Part shown: positions 17,749-25,766 of the stretch, one piece after another
Layout of the letters: the number at the start of each line of letters is the position of its first letter
How positions within the stretch are numbered: position 1 is the stretch's first letter
Source: Nocardioides sp. JS614
GTDB lineage: Bacteria; Actinomycetota; Actinomycetes; Propionibacteriales; Nocardioidaceae
DNA length: 64,000 bases
Assembly (NCBI RefSeq): GCF_000015265.1
Contig: NC_008699.1
Location: 620,001-684,000 of the forward strand
Direction: 5' to 3'
Made by a program: the position numbers and the translations under genes
Notes under the pieces: model-generated
What the model was told of the DNA's origin: nothing
What the model saw: only the letters and a program-made list of their open reading frames with translations
Databases searched by the model: none

Positions 17749-18274
17749 ACATCACCGAGCACTGGACCCGCGAGGGCGAGCTGTATCTCTGCGCGATCAA
17801 GGACGTCTACTCCAACCGGATCGTCGGCTACTCCATCGACTCACGGATGAAGTCCCGGATCGCGGTCGCCGCGCTCGACAACGCGGTTGCCCGCCGTGGT
17901 GCTGAGGGCGTGGATGTGGCCGGCTGCCTGCTGCACACCGACCGTGGGTCGCAGTTCAGGTCCAGGAAGCTGGTCCACCAACTCAACCGGCACCAGATGG
18001 TCGGCTCCATGGGCCGAGTCGGCGCGGCCGGCGACAACGCGGCGATGGAGTCCTTCTTCTCGCTGCTGCAGAAGAACGTGCTGGACCGCCGCGTCTGGAA
18101 CACCCGCGAGGAGCTCCGGATCGCGATCGTGACCTGGATCGAACGGACCTATCACCGCCGCCGACGGCAAGCCGCTCTCGGGCGGTTGACCCCGGTCGAA
18201 TACGAGTTGATCATGAAGCCCGCCGCCACCCAGGCGGCCTAACCGAAACTGTCACCCGTCCGTGCAGCAGACCC
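17748..18274 (+). pseudogene. IS3-family element IS-B, distal half: OrfB C-terminal part
   Basis: From the RIT edge the plus strand reads D-ITEHWTREGELYLCAIKDV, then SNRIVGYSIDSRMKS, LLHTDRGSQFRSRK and GDNAAMESFFSLLQKNVLD, ending in TYHRRRRQAALGRLTPVEYE with a TAA at 18240. These are the second half of an IS3 OrfB with its second Asp and Glu. The upstream part, ending W-L-A-D, is found on the minus strand at 42488-42883. Outside the gene TCACC-NN-TCCGTGCAGCAGACCC marks the IS end and recurs at 43220-43242. The reading frame is intact in this half. Confidence 0.9.
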
Positions 18275-18468
18275 AGCCGAGGTCCACCACGGTTTGGGCC
18301 ATCGGAATGAACGTCGATGTGCCGAGCTATCGACGACCGACGCCGACAGTCTGTCCCCCGCCACTCCGTCGCCCGCAACGCAAGCAAGCGCGCAAGCGTA
18401 TGCCCGCTCGGTCAACAAATGCTGAGCGGGGAGACGCCGCTGCACGACGTCCCCCCGCTCGACAAAGC

Positions 18469-19644
18469 TCAGGAAACGCCCCACATCGCCTTGTAGACGG
18501 GCTTGTACTCAATGTCGACCGACCACGCCTTACCGGCCGGCGGCAATCCGTTATCGGCATCGAAGACGGCGATGCCGACTCCCGACTCACCCTGCTCCTC
18601 GCCCGCCAGCAGGCGATTGATCATGTCCGCCGCGGCCCAGGTCTCGTACCCCATGTCGTAGGCGAAGCCGGCATCCTGGCCCTGGCCGTCACGGATAAGT
18701 TTTACATTGGCAGGGAAGCCACTGCCCGCAACGACCGCCAGCGAATCATTTCGGCCCGACGCCATCACCGCGGCCGAGCCACCTGTAGTCATTAGATCGT
18801 CATAAGAAAGTGCCATGCCGTTGGCGTTCGGGTTACGCAGCAGCGCGGTCTCGATCTTCTCTTGCAGCGCAGGGCCGAAGTCAGCGATCTGCGCTTTCAC
18901 CTCCGTTACCTTGCACGCCGGGCACTGTTCTTCCATAGCGGCCGTGAACCCCTCGTGAATTGCGTTCGTCACAACCAGCTCGGGCACGCTGACCTCGATC
19001 ACATCGGCGTCCTCGCCCAGCTGCGCCAGTAGCCATGTCGCCTGCGATTCACCCATGGCCCTCGCCCAGTCGATGAAGGTGCCTTGGCTGAAGGCGAGCG
19101 TGTCAGCGAAGTAGGACTCAGCCTCAGGGTCGACATCTGTGCAGTCTGCGGCTTCCTGGGAAACCACTGGGATACCGGCCCTCTTGGCCTCGGCCAGGGC
19201 GGTTTCGGCCAGCGGACAGTCGATTGAATAGAGCCAGATGACGTCTGCCTTCTGCGAGATCGCCTGACGGATGCCCTCTTGGTATTCAGCTGGCTCGTAC
19301 TTGCCGTCATAGACTGAGAGGTCCCATCCAAGCAGTCCGGCCACCTCACGGGCGGCCTCGACCTGCTTGGTGCCGGTTGGAGACTGAACACCGGAGTTGA
19401 CGACTGCGATACGGGCTCCGCGCTGAGCCTCGGGGCCCTCTGCGGGCGGCTCGGTATAGCTACCCTGTCCGTAAAAGTTGGAGTCCAGAGCCTCTGCGGC
19501 GTTCTGCGCGATCTCGTCACCGCCACCGCTACCGATTGTCTGCTCACCAGACTCGGTGCTGCAAGCCGCTCCTGCGGCGATGACTGCGAGCGCCACTGAG
19601 ACGCCGGCCAGCCGGCGGGCAGGCCTATTGAATGTCGAACGCAT
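18469..19644 (-). CDS. ABC transporter substrate-binding lipoprotein, copy 2
   Basis: 391 residues from ATG 19644, preceded by AAAGAGGAACG (same site as copy 1). The signal peptide ends with the lipobox GAAC, Cys at 28, the same position as in copy 1. Shared blocks with copy 1 include VNSGVQSPTGT, DGKYEPAEYQEGIRQAIS, IWLYSIDCPL, IPVVSQEAADC, EEQCPACKV and ALLRNPNANGMALSYDDLM. The two are clear paralogues, while the N-terminal linker and C-terminal region differ. On the same strand upstream lie hydroxylase S/M genes, a PucR gene and the permease/ATPase pair, so this copy is the likelier partner of that transporter. Ligand unknown. Confidence 0.9.
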   Translation of the reverse strand: MRSTFNRPARRLAGVSVALAVIAAGAACSTESGEQTIGSGGGDEIAQNAAEALDSNFYGQGSYTEPPAEGPEAQRGARIAVVNSGVQSPTGTKQVEAAREVAGLLGWDLSVYDGKYEPAEYQEGIRQAISQKADVIWLYSIDCPLAETALAEAKRAGIPVVSQEAADCTDVDPEAESYFADTLAFSQGTFIDWARAMGESQATWLLAQLGEDADVIEVSVPELVVTNAIHEGFTAAMEEQCPACKVTEVKAQIADFGPALQEKIETALLRNPNANGMALSYDDLMTTGGSAAVMASGRNDSLAVVAGSGFPANVKLIRDGQGQDAGFAYDMGYETWAAADMINRLLAGEEQGESGVGIAVFDADNGLPPAGKAWSVDIEYKPVYKAMWGVS

Positions 19645-20370
19645 CGTTCCTCTTTCGAGTGCATACAAGGCACGGGTGGGGACCCGTCTGGAGTTGCGCG
19701 ACCGCCCGCTTCGAGTGCTGGCCGCCGTCGGTGAAGAACGGCTGCGAGCGGAAAGTCGCCGTGGCGTGGTTGGGCCCATCGATGAGCGACTACTCGTCCC
19801 GCATGCGACCTTCTGTGCGGGGGCCGCTGCAGCGTTCGCGGGACCTCCGGCTCTGTGTGGCAGGGCCTCGTGAGCCCGTTTGATGTTGCCAACCGTTGAG
19901 TGGAGCCATCCTCAAATTCGGCGCCACGGGATAGTTGCCGGAATCGGACGAAATGGGCTTAGCGGTGTGCGCCTTCCGTCAAACGAAGGGTGTCAGCCTG
20001 CCAACGCAGATCCCCGTGGCTTTGGAGCAGACGATGATCGTGCACGACGCGGGCTAGACGGGCCGAGTGCATGCCCGGTGACGGTCGGGCCGGGGCAAGC
20101 CCGGACTGGAGTGGATGCTCCAAGGGAGTTCGGGGACCTCGGTGCGACTCGCCGGCGGTCGTGCGGCCCCCCGCGGTTGGCTCAGTGTGTCGAGGACCAT
20201 CTTCGCCCCATGGTATCGGGAAGGGTGCTCCGTGCTCGTACAGTCGACACCGCGAGCTCGGGGCCAACGACCCAACGCTGAGAGTGTGTCCGCGCTGGCT
20301 CCTCGAACACGACAACCTCTGGCCTCCTCCGACCCGGATGCACGGCCCGGTCAATCCGTCGCAGCAACGG
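19645..20370. other. Interval without a recognised gene
   Basis: Upstream region of the second solute-binding gene followed by several hundred bases of unrecognised DNA before the IS30 remnant. Open frames here have no family resemblance that I can see. It must contain the promoter of the solute-binding gene unless transcription comes through from the S/M genes. Confidence 0.35.
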
Positions 20371-20872
20371 TCATGCTGCTGCCGGCTTGGCGAGCAGCTC
20401 CGCCAGCGCTCGGTCTGGTGTCCGTAGGTCGAGGGTAGGCCAGTGTCGACGGTTGAGGATGGCGGCGATCCGGGCGAGGTCGTCGGCGGGGTGGATCGAC
20501 AAGTCGGTGCCCGGTTGGTGTTCTCGCTCGTGCCGCGCTGCCAGGTCGCAGAAGGAGACCGGCATCTCGGTCCGGGCCTCGACGTCGCTGTAATGGGCCA
20601 GCTCGGATCCGCGATCACAGGTCGGGGACTGTCGCAGGTCGACCGGCAGGCGGCTCATCTCGCGGATCATCGCCTCGACGCCGCGTCGGCGTCGTGGCGC
20701 CCGGGCAGGTGGCGCAGGATCACGAACGGGGGGTCGACCGCTCGACCAGGGTGCCGACCGCCGAGGCGTTGCACGTGCCGAGGATTAGGTCGCCTTCCCA
20801 GTGGCCAGGGACAGCAGCACGGTCGGCAAGTTCGGCAGGCCGCTGGCCGATGGTGAACGCCTCGCGCTGCAG
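20371..20872 (-). pseudogene. IS30-family transposase remnant
   Basis: On the minus strand the pieces EAFTIGQRPAELADRAAVPG and HWEGDLILGTCNASAVGTLV (IS30 motif P-G-H-W-E-G-D-L-I), then MIREMSRLPVDLRQSPTCDR-GSELAHY, then WQRGTSENTN in another frame, and finally TDLSIHPADDLARIAAILNR with LDLRTPDRALAELLAKPA appear in family order. At least two frameshifts are needed and the N-terminal third is missing. It separates the hydroxylase S/M genes from the solute-binding gene, so it probably entered a formerly continuous gene block. Confidence 0.85.
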
Positions 20873-21062
20873 CGACTTTCAGCGACCATAGACCGGCCCA
20901 TGCGGCTCGCGTGCCCGCCGCTCACTCTCAGCATCGCTGCACTCCGATCAGGTCACCGTTGCTTAGACCGATGGACATCGCCCAGAGCGGAAGGAGTCGA
21001 AGTGTTTGGCTCGCACTTGTGACTCACGCACAACCGGGACCGCAACCAGTCACGGTGCCCGA

Positions 21063-21557
21063 TCATGCTCGAGATTCGACGCAGGGGTCGGCCATGTCGG
21101 CGGCCTCGCCGAGCGCCTTCCGGGCTGCCTCCACGATCTGCTGGTACCCAGTGCAGCGACACAGATTGCCGGAGATTGCCTCGCGGATTTCGTCGTCGTT
21201 GAGTCGACGCGCCTCGTTGTAAATCGGCAGCAGGGTCATCAGCATCCCAGGCGTGCAGAAGCCGCATTGGAGGCCGTGGCAAGCGGAGAATGCATCTTGG
21301 AGCCCGTGCAGCTTTTCGTCGCAGGCAAGGCCTTCGACGGTGGTCAGTCGCCGGCTGTCGCATTGCACCGCAAGCATGGTGCAGGACCGCACGGGCTCGC
21401 CATCCAGAAGCACGGTGCAGCTGCCGCACACCCCGTGCTCACAACCGACGTTGGTGCCGGTCAGTCCCAGCTCGTGCCGCAAGAAGTCCGATAGAAGCAT
21501 GCGTGGCTCGACGTCACGCTCATAACCTTCACCGTTTACGGTCACACGAGTCTTCAT
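21063..21557 (-). CDS. Molybdenum hydroxylase [2Fe-2S] small subunit, set 2
   Basis: 164 residues with both cluster motifs: CEHGVCGSCTVLLDGEPVRSC (C39, C44, C47, C59 by count), and CGFCTPGML with CRCTGYQ. ATG 21557 overlaps the medium-subunit stop (ATGA). It differs from the set-1 small subunit along its length, so the two sets are ancient paralogues, not a recent copy. The matching large subunit is not adjacent; the nearest is at 27541-29913 on the same strand. Confidence 0.94.
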   Translation of the reverse strand: MKTRVTVNGEGYERDVEPRMLLSDFLRHELGLTGTNVGCEHGVCGSCTVLLDGEPVRSCTMLAVQCDSRRLTTVEGLACDEKLHGLQDAFSACHGLQCGFCTPGMLMTLLPIYNEARRLNDDEIREAISGNLCRCTGYQQIVEAARKALGEAADMADPCVESRA

Positions 21558-22441
21558 GCGGATTTCCTCTCGGTTCCGGCGCGGTCCAGATCGAACGCTT
21601 GGCGCAGAGCTCGACGTAGTGACTCCGCGACGACAGCGCGCCGATACTCCTTCGTCCCGTGAACGTTGCTTTCCGGACTGAGATACCTCTCTGCGCGGGC
21701 AACCGCATCGGACACGGCCGACTCGTCGACTATTCGGTCGACCAGAACCTCATCGAGGCCCTTGGCCGAGGTGGGTCCAGGGCCCGCCGCAATCAGACCC
21801 GCGCGCACCCGTGTGCAGCGTCCCTGTTCGTCGAGGCGGACACTGACTGCTGCCCCGCCGATGGCGTAGTCACCTTTACGGCGCGCGAACTCCGAGAATC
21901 CCCACTTGGTGGAAGCATCGTGTGCAGGGACCTCGACACCTGTCAGGAGTTCGCCATGGTTGAGGGCAGTCTGAAAGTGGGAGCCGAAGAAATCTTGGCA
22001 CGGGATGCGTCGTTCCCCGTCGCGAGATCGGGCGACGATGGTGGCTCCAGTCGCGAGGAGCACCGCCGGGAACTCGGCAGCGCTGTCACTGTGGGCAATC
22101 GCTCCACCGAACGTCCCTCGATTGCGCACCTGTGAGTGGGCGACCCAGCCTGCAGCCGTTGAGAGTAGCGGAGCGTCCTGTCTGAATATGGTCAGCCTTT
22201 GGATCTCTGCGTGCCGAGTCAGCGCTCCGATACGCAGCACCTCACCTACTCGACGCACGTCGCGAAGCTCGGTGAGTCGGGAGACATCTACCAACAGCGT
22301 GGGACTCGCAAACCGCAAGCTGAGCAGCGGGATGAGGCTCTGCCCGCCGGCGATGAACTTCGCGTCCTCATCGGAGCAGACAAGTTCGATCGCGTGGTCC
22401 ACTGATGTGGCGACCACGTACTCGAAAGGCGGTGGCTTCAC
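21554..22441 (-). CDS. Molybdenum hydroxylase FAD-binding medium subunit, set 2
   Basis: 295 residues from GTG 22441, seven bases after GAGAGG. An ATG two codons earlier (22447) lies too close to that site, and the set-1 paralogue starts at the equivalent Val-Lys-Pro-Pro. FAD motifs AGGQSLIPLLSLRFASP and NRGTFGGAIAHSDSAAEFPA are intact. It overlaps the small-subunit start by four bases. The upstream 175 bases separate it from PucR copy 2 on the same strand and may carry a promoter under that regulator. Confidence 0.92.
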   Translation of the reverse strand: MKPPPFEYVVATSVDHAIELVCSDEDAKFIAGGQSLIPLLSLRFASPTLLVDVSRLTELRDVRRVGEVLRIGALTRHAEIQRLTIFRQDAPLLSTAAGWVAHSQVRNRGTFGGAIAHSDSAAEFPAVLLATGATIVARSRDGERRIPCQDFFGSHFQTALNHGELLTGVEVPAHDASTKWGFSEFARRKGDYAIGGAAVSVRLDEQGRCTRVRAGLIAAGPGPTSAKGLDEVLVDRIVDESAVSDAVARAERYLSPESNVHGTKEYRRAVVAESLRRALRQAFDLDRAGTERKSA

Positions 22442-22622
22442 GGGCATCCCTCTCGTGGAACGTCGGCCGGTCCCGACGCAGTTGCGCGTTCCAATTACGG
22501 CGCCTGATCTGTTTCGACTATCACACCAGTCTGGTCCCAGCGAGGCACCATGCCCATTACGCAGTCAGGCAAGGTCAACGCCTGCTTGTTCGGCACCTGA
22601 CAAGGGCAGATGGTGGGGCGGC

Positions 22623-23873
22623 TTACTGAGCGGCAGCCTCGGGGTCGGGGCCCAAGCCGGCGTCCGCCTGCGCATCAAGATCGCGGAGGTCCGCACTTGA
22701 GACCTGGCCTAGGAGGTCAGCGAGGCGAAGTGCCGCGGCCAGCTCGTCCCGACGAGCGCCGATGGTCACCCCGAGTCGGGACTCGATCGAGCGCAGGCGG
22801 TAAGCCACCGTACGCTCGTGGACGTGAATGGCCTGTGCCGTAGAGGCCGCATTCTGTCCGGACCTGAAATAGGCCCGCAAGGTGGACTTCAACAACTCAC
22901 CACGCGGATCTTCCTCGTCATGCAGGGGACCTAGCTCACGCGACACAAAGTCTTGGACGGCTTGACGGTCCTTGAGCATCAGTGCCTCTAGTGCGACATC
23001 GGCGTAGTTAACGAGGCCCGCGGCTCGTAGCTTGCCTACTCGGTATGCCTGCCACGCCTGACGGTGACTCAACCGGAAGCCATCGATCCCGTGCGCCACC
23101 TCGCCCAGAGCAAGATGGGTCTCGCGCATCGCCCGGGCAGCCTCCGGCCGCTCGACTAGTACTCGCTTCAACGATGACGAGCCTAACCAGCCCAGGTACG
23201 TCCCAGAGGTGCCGCTCACGGTCAGGTGCCTCGCGTCCAAACTGACGGCTAGCGCCCGAATGTTGGCCTCAGGCGAGCGTCCCCATGCGACGACAGCCAG
23301 GTGCTCCGCACGCAGGCTGTAACCGAGTTGCTGAACGTCGGCCGGTATCCCTCGCAGGATGTCACTGACGACCGCACGTCGCTTCCGGTCCTGACTCCTG
23401 AAGAAGTAGGCATTGTGTTCGGCTTGATAGGCGGCGATGACGGACTCCATCACCTTGTTGTTCCACCCGTACTGGTAGTCCGAGGCCTGCTTTAGGACGG
23501 CCATGCGCCGCTCGTCCGAGTCGACCACATGCAAGGTCTCCTCCAGGATCGCGTCCCACAAGATCGACTGACCCACCCGATACGTGCGCAACAAAGAGTG
23601 CAGATCGATGCCAGCCTGGGCCGCAATCCGAGCTTCCTGGAGTGCAGCATCGGAAGGACGGTCGGGTGGCCGGCGTCCACCGGCCAAGCCCTCGACGATG
23701 CTCGTGAGTGCAGACAGGACACTGGAGCGTTCGGCTTCCTTGTATACCGGGTCGTCCTTCTCGTAGATCTCAGGAACCTCTTGTGCGGAAGTCCGTTCGA
23801 TCGCCGAGACGAGTTCAGGGATCCGCGCCCGGACCGCGTTCGCCACGACCTGCAGGTCGGACTCGATCGTCAT
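22623..23873 (-). CDS. PucR-family transcriptional regulator, copy 2
   Basis: 416 residues. Architecture is as in the copy at 2577: a helical N-terminal region, a degenerate GGDEF-like middle (YLGWLGSSSL), and the C-terminal HTH TLRAYFRSGQNAASTAQAIH with VHERTVAYRLRSIESRLG. The C-terminal tail is Asp/Ala-rich. Located between the ABC transporter genes and hydroxylase M/S, it probably controls one or both. It starts at ATG 23873 with no ribosome site but with TAGGAT six bases upstream, exactly as in copy 1. Confidence 0.9.
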   Translation of the reverse strand: MTIESDLQVVANAVRARIPELVSAIERTSAQEVPEIYEKDDPVYKEAERSSVLSALTSIVEGLAGGRRPPDRPSDAALQEARIAAQAGIDLHSLLRTYRVGQSILWDAILEETLHVVDSDERRMAVLKQASDYQYGWNNKVMESVIAAYQAEHNAYFFRSQDRKRRAVVSDILRGIPADVQQLGYSLRAEHLAVVAWGRSPEANIRALAVSLDARHLTVSGTSGTYLGWLGSSSLKRVLVERPEAARAMRETHLALGEVAHGIDGFRLSHRQAWQAYRVGKLRAAGLVNYADVALEALMLKDRQAVQDFVSRELGPLHDEEDPRGELLKSTLRAYFRSGQNAASTAQAIHVHERTVAYRLRSIESRLGVTIGARRDELAAALRLADLLGQVSSADLRDLDAQADAGLGPDPEAAAQ

Positions 23874-23879
23874 GGATCG

Positions 23880-23885
23880 ATCCTA
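23880..23885 (-). promoter_or_regulatory. Putative -10 hexamer for leaderless PucR copy 2
   Basis: TAGGAT on the minus strand, six bases before ATG 23873, with no Shine-Dalgarno sequence. Same geometry as upstream of PucR copy 1. Confidence 0.5.
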
Positions 23886-23943
23886 GGCACGTTCACGATC
23901 GAGGTCTCAGCTCGCCGAGAATGTCCTCCGAGCACGCTCCGGC

Positions 23944-24687
23944 TCACGGGGCCACGACAGCGTCTACCACCAAGTCCGCCCAGGATTCGTCGTACCGATC
24001 GAAGCGCGGAAATCCCTCTCCCGGGCGCGCCGTCCAGTGGTATTGCACCCCGGGGTTGTGTTCAGCGTAGCGGTCCTTGACGAAGATGTGAGGACTGCCT
24101 TGCACCGGCAGCGCCGCCGCGGTGTGCCAGTGCGTGAATACCTCCGCGTAACCCTTCCCCTGCTCAAGAGCCGATTCGAGAGCGGGCAAGTACAGCGAAG
24201 GACACCCTGCAGCAGCCGCAAGGATCTCGGAGTGCACACTGATCGACCGGCCGTGGATGTAAAACGCCTGACGTAGAGCATGGTCTAGTTCGTCACTGGC
24301 GCGTAGGCCACCGACGCTGAGCGCCTTCGCAGCCTGAACGGCGGCCATGGCTGGCACGGTGGAGACCACGTATTGCCAATCGGGAGCAGTCCAAGGCTGC
24401 CAACCGAGAGCCGGCACCAGTCCGGCGATGGCAGTCACCTCGACATCGATGATGCCCTTCGGCGTGCCGCGCTTGTTGAAGAGCTCCAGCGGAAAGGCGC
24501 GGTGGTCGATGGCAACGTCAACGTCTCGCTGCAGCACTCGGGAACGCAGAGTCTGCAGGGCAAGACTCGCCCACGGACAACCGATGTCGGACCAGACGGT
24601 GATGACGCCATCCGTGGTGTTGACCAGCGCTGGGTTCTGGAAGGGGTCGCCAGGATGCTCGGCACCGTGGTCGATTCCGGTCGTCAC
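23944..24687 (-). CDS. DsbA-fold (2-hydroxychromene-carboxylate-isomerase/FrnE-like) protein
   Basis: 247 residues. The thioredoxin-like start ITVWSDIGCPWASLALQTL and the later VQGSPHIFVKDRY (cis-Pro loop G-[ST]-P-x-x-F-V) define the DsbA superfamily. The active site reads C-P-W-A instead of C-x-x-C, so dithiol-disulfide chemistry is unlikely. A glutathione- or mycothiol-dependent isomerase or transferase of the kappa/HCCA type fits better. GTG 24687 begins three bases from the permease stop, so it belongs to the transporter operon. It has no signal peptide and should be cytoplasmic. Role in the pathway unknown. Confidence 0.82.
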   Translation of the reverse strand: MTTGIDHGAEHPGDPFQNPALVNTTDGVITVWSDIGCPWASLALQTLRSRVLQRDVDVAIDHRAFPLELFNKRGTPKGIIDVEVTAIAGLVPALGWQPWTAPDWQYVVSTVPAMAAVQAAKALSVGGLRASDELDHALRQAFYIHGRSISVHSEILAAAAGCPSLYLPALESALEQGKGYAEVFTHWHTAAALPVQGSPHIFVKDRYAEHNPGVQYHWTARPGEGFPRFDRYDESWADLVVDAVVAP

Positions 24688-24689
24688 GA

Positions 24690-25766
24690 TCAGGTCGTCC
24701 GTCGGCGATACAGCACGGTGGCCAACGCGACCCCGGCGATAAGAGCGCCACCGTTCACATAGTCGTTCACGTAGGGATCAACCCCGGCCAGGCTCAGCCC
24801 ATTGTTCAGTACGGCGAGGAAGTAGACAGCGATGATCGTGCCCCAGACGTTGAAACGCCCTGGACGAACCGACGCGGCACTCAAGAACGCCGCTGCGAAT
24901 GCCGGCAGCGTGAAGGTCATTCCGACGTTGGGCGAGGCACCGCCCGCGCGGGAGACATACAGGAGACCACCCAATCCGCAGAGAAGCCCCCCGGCGGCGA
25001 ACGTCACCGCGCGGAGACCATCAGTGCGGAGGCCAACAAGCTTCGCAGCTTCCATGTTGGAGCCCACAGCGTAGATCTGGCGACCCAGAGAAGTGTGATT
25101 GAGCACGAAGTAGGTGATACCCGCGATCACGAGGAGGGTGATGAAGATGATCGGAACGCCGGCCACGAGTCCCGTTCCGAAGTTGGTGAGAGACTGGGGG
25201 ATGTCGCTCGCAGGCGCGAGGCCGCCGGTGCGCTGGAGGACGATGCCCCCCAGGATCGTGGACATACCCAAGGTCGCAATGACTCCGTTGACATGCAGCC
25301 GGGTGACGATCAGAGCGTTGACCGCACCGATCGCAAGCCCGATGGTCAGCGCGAGGACTACCGCAGCCAGCACATTGCCTTCGGATGAGACGTATGCCGC
25401 CACCACGATGGCGGCGAGGCCCGCGATGTTGCCGACGGAGAGGTCGAACTCTTGGCAGAGGAGCGGGAGCAGCAGTCCGAGCGAGATCACGCCAATGACA
25501 GCCTGGCTGGCAAGCAGGATGCGCATGTTGGCTACGGTGGGAAACGTGGATGACGTCTCCGGCCAGAAGCAGAAGAACAGGGCAATCACGACCAGGAGGA
25601 CCAGGAGAGCATAGGCCTCAAGGAAGTCCACGAAGCGTGCCTTGCCAGTGCGGGCTCGCGCAGCCTTGCGCTTCTGCTCCGCTTCGGCGACGCCTGTAGG
25701 AGCCGGCAACGTCTCGGCGTCCGGTGACGCGACGGGCGCGTCGGTGGTGTCTTGCGTGTGACTCAT
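24690..25766 (-). CDS. ABC transporter permease, RbsC/sugar type
   Basis: 358 residues with about nine hydrophobic segments after a polar N-terminal stretch of about 45 residues. EFDLSVGNIAGLAAIVVAAY and VNALIVTRLHVNGVIATLGM are the conserved BPD_transp_2 core, and a typical YAVGSNMEAAKLVGLRTDGL coupling loop follows. ATG 25766 overlaps the ATPase stop (ATGA). It forms the membrane channel of an importer with the ATPase upstream and a lipoprotein such as that at 18469. Substrate not readable. Confidence 0.93.
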   Translation of the reverse strand: MSHTQDTTDAPVASPDAETLPAPTGVAEAEQKRKAARARTGKARFVDFLEAYALLVLLVVIALFFCFWPETSSTFPTVANMRILLASQAVIGVISLGLLLPLLCQEFDLSVGNIAGLAAIVVAAYVSSEGNVLAAVVLALTIGLAIGAVNALIVTRLHVNGVIATLGMSTILGGIVLQRTGGLAPASDIPQSLTNFGTGLVAGVPIIFITLLVIAGITYFVLNHTSLGRQIYAVGSNMEAAKLVGLRTDGLRAVTFAAGGLLCGLGGLLYVSRAGGASPNVGMTFTLPAFAAAFLSAASVRPGRFNVWGTIIAVYFLAVLNNGLSLAGVDPYVNDYVNGGALIAGVALATVLYRRRTT

